From contig CACEHW010000003.1 of assembly GCA_902559415.1 (NCBI GenBank), forward strand, positions 1-61,239: a DNA stretch of 61,239 bases, read 5' to 3'. The notes below the pieces were generated by a model. That model was not told the origin of the DNA, did not search any database, and saw only the letters and a program-made list of their open reading frames with translations. How positions within the stretch are numbered: the stretch's first letter is position 1; every line of letters begins with the position of its first letter. Below are positions 30,445 to 39,165 of this stretch, piece by piece. Origin of the DNA: an uncultured Fidelibacterota bacterium (GTDB taxonomy: Bacteria > Fidelibacterota > Marinisomatia > Marinisomatales > UBA1611). The position numbers were made by a program, and so were the translations under genes.

Positions 30445-31400
30445 AACTTATGTTGCTTTTTATGATACTCTTCCGAGTTAAACCGAGAATCATCATCAAT
30501 ATCAGCTTCTTTTTTATTAAAATTATTACCTTTCCCCTTAGAAATTCCTCGTGGAGAAGGATTACCATTATTTGAGAATCTTTTTTTCTTGCCTTTATAT
30601 TTTTTTTTCTTCCTTCTTTTATTAATTACAGGAGAATCATTAATAGTGACAAATGAAAGGAATTTATCAGAAGTATTAATTTCTTCTTGGACATAATCTT
30701 CATCAGAATCCTGAAACTCTAAATTACTTATATGATTTAAACTAAAAATAGAGCCATATCCCCTTGTGATACCATTCCCAAACCCAATATAGCTGGGCAA
30801 CATAAAATTAGTTTTAAATTCAGCATTAAATGATCTCCATCCATTTTCATCATGTTTATTAGGCTTAATGTCCTGAACTTCAACTTTTGTATATATTTTA
30901 GAATCAATATTCAAACCCAACTCTTTCGACAAAAATAATAAGTTTTGGCCAAGTAGTTTGTTCAAAAATAAGATTTTCTCTTCATCTACTAGATTTTTGT
31001 ACTTCCTGTTGGTTCCAGCATTTAAAGCAACCCAAGGTGTTATGAATTTATATCTTAGCAGTTTATCAGCCATCATAACCGCATCATTGTTTTGCTCTGT
31101 TTCAACCTCTTCAATTTTTAAAGTAATATCACCAAAATTAAAAGAATCTAAATTTTTTATTAATGCTTGTACTGGCTCTACTCCCTCATTTATACCAACA
31201 ATATATATTTGTTCATTTAATATTTTAACCTGAACTCGAGGATAAAGATATTTACTTCTTAACCTGCCATCAAGAAAAGGGATTATTTTTTCATCAGGGA
31301 ACAGCTTCATAAAAACACCTTTCACTTGATAGGGGGTTTTTATTACAGGCTTGTCAGAAATCAAGCGAGCAGTGATAGACTCAGATATAATTGCTTCCAT
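30441..31400 (-). CDS. Orphan Cas6b-like RNA-binding protein with basic tail
   Basis: I read this as a Cas6 family fold outside any CRISPR locus. Residues 51-73 (YPRVQVK...IVGINEG) match the N-terminal Cas6b pattern, 116-128 (RYKFITPWVALNA) and 145-162 match its C-terminal domain, and residues 201-219 (LPSYIGFGNGITRGYGSI) give the glycine-rich loop that ends Cas6 enzymes. The usual N-terminal catalytic His is not visible: the first His is at 183. After about residue 260 comes a disordered, Lys/Arg/Gly-rich tail. An RNA-binding rather than cutting role seems likely, but this is inference. It lies 31 bases after rho and is coupled to the aminotransferase. Confidence 0.65.
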   Translation of the reverse strand: MEAIISESITARLISDKPVIKTPYQVKGVFMKLFPDEKIIPFLDGRLRSKYLYPRVQVKILNEQIYIVGINEGVEPVQALIKNLDSFNFGDITLKIEEVETEQNNDAVMMADKLLRYKFITPWVALNAGTNRKYKNLVDEEKILFLNKLLGQNLLFLSKELGLNIDSKIYTKVEVQDIKPNKHDENGWRSFNAEFKTNFMLPSYIGFGNGITRGYGSIFSLNHISNLEFQDSDEDYVQEEINTSDKFLSFVTINDSPVINKRRKKKKYKGKKKRFSNNGNPSPRGISKGKGNNFNKKEADIDDDSRFNSEEYHKKQHKF

Positions 31401-31431
31401 TAGTTATATTAATAATAAATACTAAAAATCT

Positions 31432-32682
31432 TTACTGACTCATAGTATCCAAAAATTCATTATTAGATTTAGTTCTCTTTATTCTATCAATTAAAAATTG
31501 AATAGCTTCATCAACTTTCATATCATTTACTAGTTTTCTGAGAATCCACATCCGGCCTAATTCTTTTCGACTAAGTAGTAATTCTTCTTTTCTAGTACCT
31601 GATTTTATAATGTCAAAAGCAGGATAAATCCTTCTGTCGCTTAAATGCCTATCCAAGGCAAGCTCCATATTTCCCGTACCTTTAAATTCTTCAAAAATAA
31701 CTTCGTCTGCTCTACTACCTGTATCCACTAATGCAGTTGCAATAATCGTTAAACTACCACCTTCTTCAGTATTTCTAGCAGCACCTAAAAATTGTTTTGG
31801 TTTTTTTAATGCATTAAAGTCGACTCCTCCAGACAAAATTTTACCGCTGTGTGGGATAACAGCATTATGTGCTCTCCCTAACCTAGTTATACTATCTAAA
31901 AGAATCACAACGTCATCACCAAATTCAACCATCCTCTTTGCTTTTTGAAGAACCATATCTGAAACAGATACATGTCTCTCTGGCGGCTCGTCAAATGTAG
32001 AACTTACAACCTCAGCATCAACATTTCGTTTCATGTCAGTGACTTCTTCAGGCCTTTCATCAATTAACAAAACTATTCTTTTTGTATCAGGATGATTTTT
32101 ACTTATCGCATTTGCAATTTTTTGCATTAAAACAGTCTTACCTGTTTTTGGCTGGGCAACAATAAGTGCTCTTTGACCCATACCTATTGGTGAGACTAAA
32201 TCCATAATTCTCATAGATATGTTTTTTTCATCTGTTTCTAAAACAAATCTTTTTTCAGGGTATAATGGAGTAAAATTTTCAAAAAGAATACAATCCTTTA
32301 ACTTTTCAACAGGCTGATCATTAACTAATTCGACTCTCAATAAAGCATAAAACCTCTCTTTTGCTTTAGGCGGCCTAATTTGTCCAGAAACCTTATGCCC
32401 GGTCTTCAACCTAAATCTTTTAATCTGAGAAGGACTAACATAAATATCATCTGGACCAGGCATGTAGTTAAAATCAGGTGACCTTAAAAAGCCATATCCA
32501 TCATGCATAACCTCTAAAATACCCTTTGCAAAAACTGATCCATCTTTTTCTGCCTGAGCTTCTAATATTTTTACTGTGAGCTCTTGCTTATTTAAACCAG
32601 AAATATCATCTGATATTTTTAGTGATTTTGCTAACTCTGCCAGCTCCTGAATACGTAAAGCCTGTAACTCGCTTAAATCCAT
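31432..32682 (-). CDS. rho: Transcription termination factor Rho
   Basis: Hexameric RNA helicase that terminates transcription. A Rho_N helical domain (1-47) is followed by a cold-shock-like RNA-binding domain with GYGFLRS near residue 70. The ATPase core has Walker [12 protein letters not shown] and Walker [15 protein letters not shown], then the Q/R loops. Length 416 is normal, with no insertion. A 77-base gap before the gene contains only a weak stem (CTACC/GGTAG) that might matter for autoregulation. Confidence 0.97.
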   Translation of the reverse strand: MDLSELQALRIQELAELAKSLKISDDISGLNKQELTVKILEAQAEKDGSVFAKGILEVMHDGYGFLRSPDFNYMPGPDDIYVSPSQIKRFRLKTGHKVSGQIRPPKAKERFYALLRVELVNDQPVEKLKDCILFENFTPLYPEKRFVLETDEKNISMRIMDLVSPIGMGQRALIVAQPKTGKTVLMQKIANAISKNHPDTKRIVLLIDERPEEVTDMKRNVDAEVVSSTFDEPPERHVSVSDMVLQKAKRMVEFGDDVVILLDSITRLGRAHNAVIPHSGKILSGGVDFNALKKPKQFLGAARNTEEGGSLTIIATALVDTGSRADEVIFEEFKGTGNMELALDRHLSDRRIYPAFDIIKSGTRKEELLLSRKELGRMWILRKLVNDMKVDEAIQFLIDRIKRTKSNNEFLDTMSQ

Positions 32683-32759
32683 AAATAATTCCCTAATAAT
32701 TCATTAAAATTAGTATGTTAAAACTCTACCGGGGATTGTGGTAGATAATATAAATTACA

Positions 32760-34031
32760 TTAATTGTTTGTTGTGTCAAAGTATTTTCCAACCGAAGAAT
32801 AAACTTCCTCTGCTATGTAATGACTACCAAAAATAATTGTTATATAATTATTATCATAATTTTTTAACAATTCTACACCACTATTGACTGAAGAAACAGA
32901 TATAGCTTTACTATTATTTTTATTAAAAACTTTATGTAAATCTGAACTGCTCATTAAATAACCATTTTTATCACTACAAATAATAATTTTTTCAAAATTT
33001 TCTTTTATTAACTTGCAAATTTCATCAATATTTTTATCACTTTTTATTGAAAACAAACCAATAAGTTTTTTATCAGGGTGCAAAGCTGATATAGTTTCTA
33101 TCATTGAGGCAATCCCTTCATAATTATGCCCCACATCATAAAACAAATTTTTAGATTTATTAAGATTTTCTAAACGCCCTTTCCATTCAGTTTTAAAGAC
33201 AGCACTATTTATTTTTGAAATATCTAAGGATTCTCCGAGTACAGTTTGTGATAGTGCTATTGCCAAACTACAGTTTTTCACTTGATGCCTTCCAATTAGA
33301 GGTAAATTAATTTTAAAATTTAAATATGAAAAAAGAGTCCCATGTTTATCTGATCTAATAATATTGATATCTTCATCTCTAACAATATTAAGAGGGCTCT
33401 TTTTTTCTTTAGATACCTGACTTAAAATTCTCAAGACTTTATCTTGTTGCTCAAAAGTTAAAATAGGAATATTATTTTTAATAATTCCAGCCTTTTCCAT
33501 GGCTATTTTTTCAATTGTATCTCCTAGAATATCTGTATGATCCATAGAAATAGACGAAATACCACAGACTATTGGAGTAATAACATTTGTAGAATCAAGC
33601 CTACCACCTAGCCCTGTTTCAATTATAGCATAATCAACAGATTCTTTGTGGAAATAATCAAACGCCATAGCCGTAGTTGTCTCAAAAAAAGTTGATTCAA
33701 TAGATTTTATAAGTTTCCTATTATCTTTAAAAAAACTAGCTATACGATCATCTGAAATTTGATGCCCATTTATTTGAATTCTTTCATTGAATTTCTTTAA
33801 ATGAGGAGAGGTATATAAACCCACCTTAAAACCATGTTCAATTAAAATACTACTTAATATTGAACAAGTACTCCCTTTCCCATTCGTGCCTGCTATATGA
33901 ATTAATTTTAAATTTTCATGAGGATTCCCAATTGCTTTAAGTAATTCAATTGTATGATCTAAGCCAACTTTTATACCGAGTCGTTGTAAGTTATATAATT
34001 CTTCTAAAATTGAATCAATATTAAAAATCAT
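32760..34031 (-). CDS. folC: Folylpolyglutamate synthase / dihydrofolate synthase
   Basis: Adds glutamate to dihydropteroate or folates, retaining them in the cell. The Mur-ligase ATP loop is GTNGKGST (about residue 48) and the SMDHTDILG and EKAGIIK motifs of FolC follow. I take the ATG at 34031; a TTG precedes it at 34034. It overlaps the end of murI by 11 bases. Confidence 0.94.
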   Translation of the reverse strand: MIFNIDSILEELYNLQRLGIKVGLDHTIELLKAIGNPHENLKLIHIAGTNGKGSTCSILSSILIEHGFKVGLYTSPHLKKFNERIQINGHQISDDRIASFFKDNRKLIKSIESTFFETTTAMAFDYFHKESVDYAIIETGLGGRLDSTNVITPIVCGISSISMDHTDILGDTIEKIAMEKAGIIKNNIPILTFEQQDKVLRILSQVSKEKKSPLNIVRDEDINIIRSDKHGTLFSYLNFKINLPLIGRHQVKNCSLAIALSQTVLGESLDISKINSAVFKTEWKGRLENLNKSKNLFYDVGHNYEGIASMIETISALHPDKKLIGLFSIKSDKNIDEICKLIKENFEKIIICSDKNGYLMSSSDLHKVFNKNNSKAISVSSVNSGVELLKNYDNNYITIIFGSHYIAEEVYSSVGKYFDTTNN

Positions 34032-34818
34032 CAATAAGCTGTGGCTGTTTTATTGTTTCCCCTAAAAATATTTCCCCAAGCTTTTCAAATTTCCTTGGCA
34101 AGTCTGTCACAAAACATTCCAATTCATTAGAATTTACTACTTCACTCATCAGACTTTTTTTTATGAGAATACTTTTCGCATGAGTAGCTATAGCTGATGC
34201 AGAATCAACCAAATTAATATCCTTTACAAAATCTTTAATTACAGGCTTTAAAAGAGGGTAATGAGTGCAGCCTAAAATCATAGTATCGATATTATTCTTA
34301 AAACTTGACAAGTAATGTTCTACAATAAGATTTATTGCCTCCCCTTCTACCATCCCCTCCTCAACGAATGGGACAAAAAGTGGGCACTCTTTAGAAAAAA
34401 CCTGAATCTCTTTATCAACCAAATTCAAAGCAATATCATATGCTTTTGAATTAATTGTAGCAACTGTACCGATGACACCAATTTTTTTACTTTTAGAATC
34501 TAATGATGCTTGAATTGAGCCAGGTTCAATTACACCAATTATGGGGATGTCTTTAAAATTATTCTTTAATACCTCTAAGGCCATTGCCGTTGCGGTGTTG
34601 CAAGCAACAATAATCATTTTCGCATCATTTTTAATTAAAAAATTTGCAATTTGCATCGAATATTGGATAATTAAATCTCTGCTTTTTACACCATATGGCA
34701 ATCGAGCTGTATCCCCAAAATATAAAATTGATTCATTTGGCAATATTTCTTTTAATGCCTTAACTACAGTTAATCCACCAAGGCCAGAATCAAAAACACC
34801 TATAGGCTTGTTCTTCAT
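34021..34818 (-). CDS. murI: Glutamate racemase
   Basis: Provides D-glutamate for peptidoglycan. The two catalytic cysteines lie in VACNTATA (about residue 73) and GCTHYPLL (about 184). FDSGLGGLTV at the N-terminus is the family signature. Length 265 is usual. It is sandwiched between a cell-wall amidase and folC. Confidence 0.97.
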   Translation of the reverse strand: MKNKPIGVFDSGLGGLTVVKALKEILPNESILYFGDTARLPYGVKSRDLIIQYSMQIANFLIKNDAKMIIVACNTATAMALEVLKNNFKDIPIIGVIEPGSIQASLDSKSKKIGVIGTVATINSKAYDIALNLVDKEIQVFSKECPLFVPFVEEGMVEGEAINLIVEHYLSSFKNNIDTMILGCTHYPLLKPVIKDFVKDINLVDSASAIATHAKSILIKKSLMSEVVNSNELECFVTDLPRKFEKLGEIFLGETIKQPQLIDDF

Positions 34819-34819
34819 T

Positions 34820-36298
34820 TTACTCCTGAGCTAAGATCTTCTCTCTCGATGATTTAAATTTTATAATAGCTTTATAAATACCTTGAGCAATTTTTTTTCT
34901 ATAACTTGGAGATTTTAAGTTTTTTTCTTCAGAAGGATTAGAAATAAATCCACCTTCAAATAAGACGCAAGGCATACTAGCTCCAGATAGAACATAAAAG
35001 CCTGCCTGCTTTACACCTCTATTTGGAACAGTTAGTAATTTATCGAGTTCTTCTTGAATACCTGCAGCTAAAACTTCGCTTTCTTTTAAAAACATACTAC
35101 TAGCCATTGTCGCTGTAATTTTTCTTTCCATTGATAGTTTCTCATAATTAACTTTTTTCTCTTCAAATTTAATTACCGCGTTCTCTCGAGCCGCAACATC
35201 TATAGCGGTCCCTGTTTTATCCCATGAGTGCAGGAATGTTTCAAAACCTTTAATTTTTCTATTTGTGCTAGCATTAACATGAATACTCATAAATAACTTC
35301 CCCCCTGAATCATTAGCTATCTGTGTTCTTTTCCATAGTGGAATAAAAATATCTTCTGTCCTAGTATAAATCACCTTTATCCCAGTTTTTTTTTCAAGCA
35401 TCCTACCAACACGTTTTGTTATATCTAGAACAACATCTTTTTCCATTGTTCCATACTTTCCAATCGCTCCAGGGTCCTTACCTCCGTGACCAGCATCTAA
35501 TACTATCGTATCAAGTCTCCATCTTTCCTTTGCATCTTTAATGCGCTTAGAGTTATCTGTCAGAGCTGTTCTCAATGTGATTACAATTTCATTGGGATCA
35601 TGGCTTTGATACCACTCATGACTTATGACACCTTTCCTTAATTTTAAAGCTATTTGCGCAGTTTCATTAATTTGATCTGATTCAATTTTTCTAATAACTC
35701 CTCTAGTTAGAGATTTATTTAAAGTAGAAGTATCAACAATTCCACCAACAATAGTTAGATAAAACCATCCATGTTTATTTATAAATGAACTAATATCTCG
35801 ATCTGAAAATGATTCTTGGGTGTTTATTCGAATGATTGTACCATTAGATTTTTCTTCTATACTCAAAGCTCTTACATTATATCTAATTATATCAAATTCT
35901 AAAACCTCTTTCCGTTTATCATATCTCAATCCTGGAATTGCAACTTTACGAAGTATATCAAAAAAGCTCTCAGCTGGTACATACAAATCTCCATTATACT
36001 CTTGAACCGCATCAACCATCTGATAAGGAGTATCATCAATTATTAAAAAACTGGTTCCTGCAGATACTTTTATTCTTTTCCCTGATATATACAAAACTAA
36101 TTTTTTGCGCTCTGTATTTTCATATAAGCGGGAAGAAAGAGAAGAGACAAAATCTCTTGTTGAAACAAAACTCTTTTTTTCACCTTTGAGGGTTTTTATA
36201 TAAGAATTTTTTTCAATTGAGCTATTAATTACTTTTATATCAGCAATTAAAGTAGCCGTTAAAAACGTTATTATTGAAAATGCTTTTACAATTATCAT
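34820..36298 (-). CDS. N-acetylmuramoyl-L-alanine amidase (Amidase_3)
   Basis: Cuts the bond between the sugar chain and peptide of peptidoglycan. After a signal peptide (to about residue 19) is an N-terminal beta region (copper-amine-oxidase-N-like, VPAESFFDIL) followed by an AMIN-like middle part and a C-terminal Amidase_3 domain from about residue 262. Zinc ligands are in DAGHGGKDPG, TMEKDVV, SIHVNAS and the catalytic Glu in LFEGGFISN. Likely works at division or in cell-wall turnover. It sits one base from murI. Confidence 0.93.
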   Translation of the reverse strand: MIIVKAFSIITFLTATLIADIKVINSSIEKNSYIKTLKGEKKSFVSTRDFVSSLSSRLYENTERKKLVLYISGKRIKVSAGTSFLIIDDTPYQMVDAVQEYNGDLYVPAESFFDILRKVAIPGLRYDKRKEVLEFDIIRYNVRALSIEEKSNGTIIRINTQESFSDRDISSFINKHGWFYLTIVGGIVDTSTLNKSLTRGVIRKIESDQINETAQIALKLRKGVISHEWYQSHDPNEIVITLRTALTDNSKRIKDAKERWRLDTIVLDAGHGGKDPGAIGKYGTMEKDVVLDITKRVGRMLEKKTGIKVIYTRTEDIFIPLWKRTQIANDSGGKLFMSIHVNASTNRKIKGFETFLHSWDKTGTAIDVAARENAVIKFEEKKVNYEKLSMERKITATMASSMFLKESEVLAAGIQEELDKLLTVPNRGVKQAGFYVLSGASMPCVLFEGGFISNPSEEKNLKSPSYRKKIAQGIYKAIIKFKSSREKILAQE

Positions 36299-36518
36299 TT
36301 CATTATTTTTTATAAATCAATTTTGTAAAAAATACTTTTCCTGATAAGTAATTATAATGAAAACATTTAGGTATTTAAAGAAAGATATATTTAAAATATT
36401 TAATTTTTTAATAAAGGTATGTACATGCTTTTTAGCAATATATAAAGAAAAGAAGCTATATTAAAAGTAAATGCACCCCGAAAAAATCGAGGTGCATTAT
36501 TATGGCTTTACAGCCAAT
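36299..36518. other. Intergenic region with a terminator
   Basis: A 220-base AT-rich gap. Apart from the hairpin at 36460-36498 and the likely promoter region for the cell-wall amidase gene, I see nothing in it. Confidence 0.5.
36460..36498 (-). terminator. Terminator after the tandem small membrane proteins
   Basis: Arms 36470-36480 and 36488-36498 form an 11-bp GC-containing stem with one G-U pair and an A/T-rich loop, about 20 bases after the stop of the second small gene on the minus strand. The T-run is only moderate, but stem and position are convincing. Confidence 0.7.
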
Positions 36519-36737
36519 TTACTTTTTTTCGTACCACATAACGAGTATCATTAATGCTAATAGTCCTGCCAGCCCTGCATCGCCAAACTGTGCCATCACT
36601 CGTCCTAGGCCTTCAATCACACCGAAAAAGTCATCAAACAGGATACCGACAACGATTCCAATAACGACTAGAGACTTGAGTAAATCAGTTGCGATTCCAA
36701 GCCACTCGTTAAGGGTTTCAAATCCACCTTTGAGCAT
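36519..36737 (-). CDS. Small two-helix membrane protein, paralog B
   Basis: A 72-residue protein with a putative membrane helix at about 19-41 and a second at about 56-70, ending in WYEKK. It aligns without gaps to the neighbour at 36801-37010 through K.L.V.....V...I....... and D.G.AGLLAL. A very strong AGGAGG lies five bases before the ATG, and the codon choice is GC-richer than the flanking genes. I do not recognise the family. Possible roles include a pore- or peptide-like membrane protein, a pilin-like subunit or a membrane-complex subunit; none can be shown. Confidence 0.8.
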   Translation of the reverse strand: MLKGGFETLNEWLGIATDLLKSLVVIGIVVGILFDDFFGVIEGLGRVMAQFGDAGLAGLLALMILVMWYEKK

Positions 36738-36800
36738 ATTTTCCTCCTGTTAAAGGCGTGTAGAAGCTTATAACTTTAAACTTCTGGCCCTAATTGATTA

Positions 36801-37010
36801 TTATCCTAGAAACGAGAGAAAGACTAGCAAAGCAAGTAGACCAGCGAAACCGCCATCTAGAAATGTATTTACTAAGTCAACTATCCCACCTATTGGATCA
36901 AATCCAGTAGAATAAATAATGTTAACGAAAACGAAAAGCACGATAAGAGCTTTTATCACGCCAACTATTCCAGCTGCAGCATTTTGTACGGTTGCATTTA
37001 CATCAGCCAT
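36801..37010 (-). CDS. Small two-helix membrane protein, paralog A
   Basis: A 69-residue protein opening ADVNATVQNAAAGIVG with helices at about 13-36 and 53-68, ending GGFAGLLALLVFLSFLG. It is paralogous to the downstream gene at 36519-36737 (ungapped alignment over about 47 residues). AAGGAGGT lies six bases before the ATG at 37010. Upstream is a perfect palindrome and a possible promoter. No signal peptidase site is evident. Function is unknown; the expression signals point to an abundant protein. Confidence 0.82.
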   Translation of the reverse strand: MADVNATVQNAAAGIVGVIKALIVLFVFVNIIYSTGFDPIGGIVDLVNTFLDGGFAGLLALLVFLSFLG

Positions 37011-37044
37011 GCCAATACCTCCTTGGTTTGGTTTTTAAGATTAA

Positions 37045-37062
37045 AATAGAACAAGTTCTATT
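37045..37062. repeat. Perfect palindrome upstream of the small membrane protein genes
   Basis: AATAGAAC, a two-base centre, then GTTCTATT. It lies 35 bases before the paralog A start. It may be a dimeric regulator site or form a hairpin at the 5' end of the transcript that protects the message. The likely -10 box overlaps it. Confidence 0.65.
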
Positions 37063-37082
37063 TATTTTTAATTGATTGTCCA
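37055..37082 (-). promoter_or_regulatory. Candidate promoter for the small membrane protein genes
   Basis: On the minus strand TGGACA (37077-37082) is followed after 16 bases by TAGAAC (37055-37060), a fair match to a housekeeping promoter. The start of transcription would be near 37048, with a leader of about 38 bases. The call is tentative. Confidence 0.35.
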
Positions 37083-37183
37083 TTGGTATGTAGTTTTTAC
37101 CAGGGTCAATCCCTTTACTAGAACAGAATTTACTAACATTAACGGCATTTCCAATATTTATATTTAAAAAACCTATTACCGAC

Positions 37184-38089
37184 TTATTTGAGTTTGTTAG
37201 ATTTTCTAGCTCCTCTAATTACGGACGATGCTACTAAATATCTAATAAAAAGTTCAGAGGGATATATTTTAAAAATTAATTTAATTACCTTCCTTACAAT
37301 AAAATTAAATATTGCATAACCTTTAAAACTAAAAATCCAATCCGCTGCAAATTTCATCTTGTGATGTGGATACCTTTTTACTAGTAATGGTAAATTATGC
37401 TTGCCATATATCTCCATCGAATAACAAAAATCTTTTAAATCTCTTCTATGATAATGAATAGCATCTGATTTTTTTGAAAACACAAAACTATATGGATATA
37501 TATCCCAAATCCTTGCTGCTAAATCTGTATCCTCACCACCATACTTTTTTATTTTTTCATCAAACATACCACATTCTACCAAAGCTTCTCGTTTGATCAT
37601 TGCATTGCCAAATAGCATATACTGCAAAGGAATTTTATCCTTATCATTGTACTGCCGAGCACCTCTTAAATTCCCAAAATAATACTTCTCAACTGGTGTT
37701 AGTGATATATTTTTTGGAGGGACATTATCACCCATTACAGCTATAGTGTTTTTATCAAAATAAGACTGAAATGAAATTAACCAATCTTTTTGGGGGACCA
37801 TGTCACCATCTAAAAATGCTATAAAATCAGAAGAGCCAGCTTCTATCCCAGAATTCCTAGCTGAAGAAAGACCAGAGTTTTTTTCATGGTGGATAATTGT
37901 TACGTTGTTTTCGTTTTTATATTTTTCTAAAATTTCCCCCGTTTTATCTGTAGAAGCATCATTTATAAAAAAACAATGATAATTTTCATTAGAAAAAGAC
38001 TGATTAATTAAAATTTCAATACAGTTTTTTACAGTTTTTTCAACATTATAACAGGGAATGACGATATCAACTTCTGTTATTTTATCCAT
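37184..38089 (-). CDS. Glycosyltransferase family 2
   Basis: A 301-residue GT-A enzyme. It shows DIVIPCYNVEKTV at the N-terminus, the nucleotide-sugar Asp in INDASTD, the DxD motif in FLDGDMVP (about residue 94) and GGEDTDLAARI near 185, where the catalytic base lies. The last 60 residues are basic and hydrophobic, fitting a membrane-associated enzyme. The sugar is unknown. It is the last gene of the polysaccharide cluster and overlaps its upstream neighbour by 13 bases. Confidence 0.9.
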   Translation of the reverse strand: MDKITEVDIVIPCYNVEKTVKNCIEILINQSFSNENYHCFFINDASTDKTGEILEKYKNENNVTIIHHEKNSGLSSARNSGIEAGSSDFIAFLDGDMVPQKDWLISFQSYFDKNTIAVMGDNVPPKNISLTPVEKYYFGNLRGARQYNDKDKIPLQYMLFGNAMIKREALVECGMFDEKIKKYGGEDTDLAARIWDIYPYSFVFSKKSDAIHYHRRDLKDFCYSMEIYGKHNLPLLVKRYPHHKMKFAADWIFSFKGYAIFNFIVRKVIKLIFKIYPSELFIRYLVASSVIRGARKSNKLK

Positions 38090-39165
38090 GACTTTTTTTC
38101 ATAAAACTTATATAAAGAATCCGAAACACTACCTATATCATGATATTTTTTTACCCATTTTTTACTCTCATCTTTTTTTTGAATGACAATATCTTTATTC
38201 TTGGATAAATGGATTATCTTTTCTCTTAAATTATTTTTATTAATATCAATAAAAGGATGATCTGGTATAAAGTTTTGATATTTTGGTACTAATTCTGTCA
38301 TGCAAACTAATCCCATTGAAAGAGCCTCTACAGAACTCATGCCATACCCCCATCCACCACGATTATGGATTTGATCTATATATATATCACAACCTTTCTT
38401 TATTTTGATTACTTCGTTTTGGGATTTTCCTTCAATTAATAAAAATTTAATTATTCCTTCCTGATCTAATTCATTGCAAACTTTAATTATATCCTCGCTT
38501 CCTTTGTAATACCTATTTGTTGGGCTGTGACATATTTTTATTATGTTAGAAACACCTTTTTTTATGCTGTAATTTTCTGTTTCATATGGTAAAAATAGGT
38601 ATTCGATTTCTGGATGCTTATAAAGAAGGTCGAGCTCACTCGTTAAATTTAAACTGCTAATTTGATTTAACTCCTTTATAACCCCTCTTGTCCTCATATC
38701 TTGACCATGATAAGTGCATATAATAGGTTTATTTTTCTTTGAAATTTCTTTAGCAAATCGGCAATCGCGATATAAGTCTAATCCCCACTCAAAATGATAA
38801 ATATCATAATCCAATAAATGGTACTTGTTTATCGCTTTTTCAATATAAAAACTCCATACCCAATCCCTGATTTTAAAGTATAATTTCTCAATAAACGAAG
38901 ATGGCTCCCAAATAGGCGGGAACCCTTCTCTTTCTTGATAGTCACCTAAACTCCCTCTAAAGATTTTATAATATTTATGTCTAGCACTTAAATAACTTGA
39001 CTTGGTTGAAATAAAGGGCAGGTTCAAACAAATACCTGGCTCAGATTGATTTGAGCTTTTATACAAAGTAAGAACTTCGCATTTATTCCCTTTTAATTCA
39101 TGGGCTTTTTTCCAGAGACTCATTGTGCCTACTGTGTTCTCCGGAGAGATATATAATATTTTCAT
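38077..39165 (-). CDS. Glycosyltransferase, GT4/GT-B like
   Basis: A 362-residue protein whose N-terminus (ILYISPENTVGTMSLWKKAHEL) and C-terminal donor domain (GWGYGMSSVEALSMGLV near residue 275) fit a GT-B fold glycosyltransferase. The E in VEALSMG is at the place of the usual nucleotide-sugar-binding glutamate. Similarity is weaker than for its neighbours. It overlaps the upstream gene by four bases (ATGA). Confidence 0.75.
   Translation of the reverse strand: MKILYISPENTVGTMSLWKKAHELKGNKCEVLTLYKSSNQSEPGICLNLPFISTKSSYLSARHKYYKIFRGSLGDYQEREGFPPIWEPSSFIEKLYFKIRDWVWSFYIEKAINKYHLLDYDIYHFEWGLDLYRDCRFAKEISKKNKPIICTYHGQDMRTRGVIKELNQISSLNLTSELDLLYKHPEIEYLFLPYETENYSIKKGVSNIIKICHSPTNRYYKGSEDIIKVCNELDQEGIIKFLLIEGKSQNEVIKIKKGCDIYIDQIHNRGGWGYGMSSVEALSMGLVCMTELVPKYQNFIPDHPFIDINKNNLREKIIHLSKNKDIVIQKKDESKKWVKKYHDIGSVSDSLYKFYEKKSWIK

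Noticed and set aside
32683-32759. Possible leader hairpin before rho
   Set aside because: Only five base pairs (CTACC/GGTAG) with a nine-base loop; too weak to call a regulator.
36738-36800. Hairpin between the two small membrane protein genes
   Set aside because: Five-base arms (AGAAG/CTTCT) around a 14-base loop; not strong enough to call.
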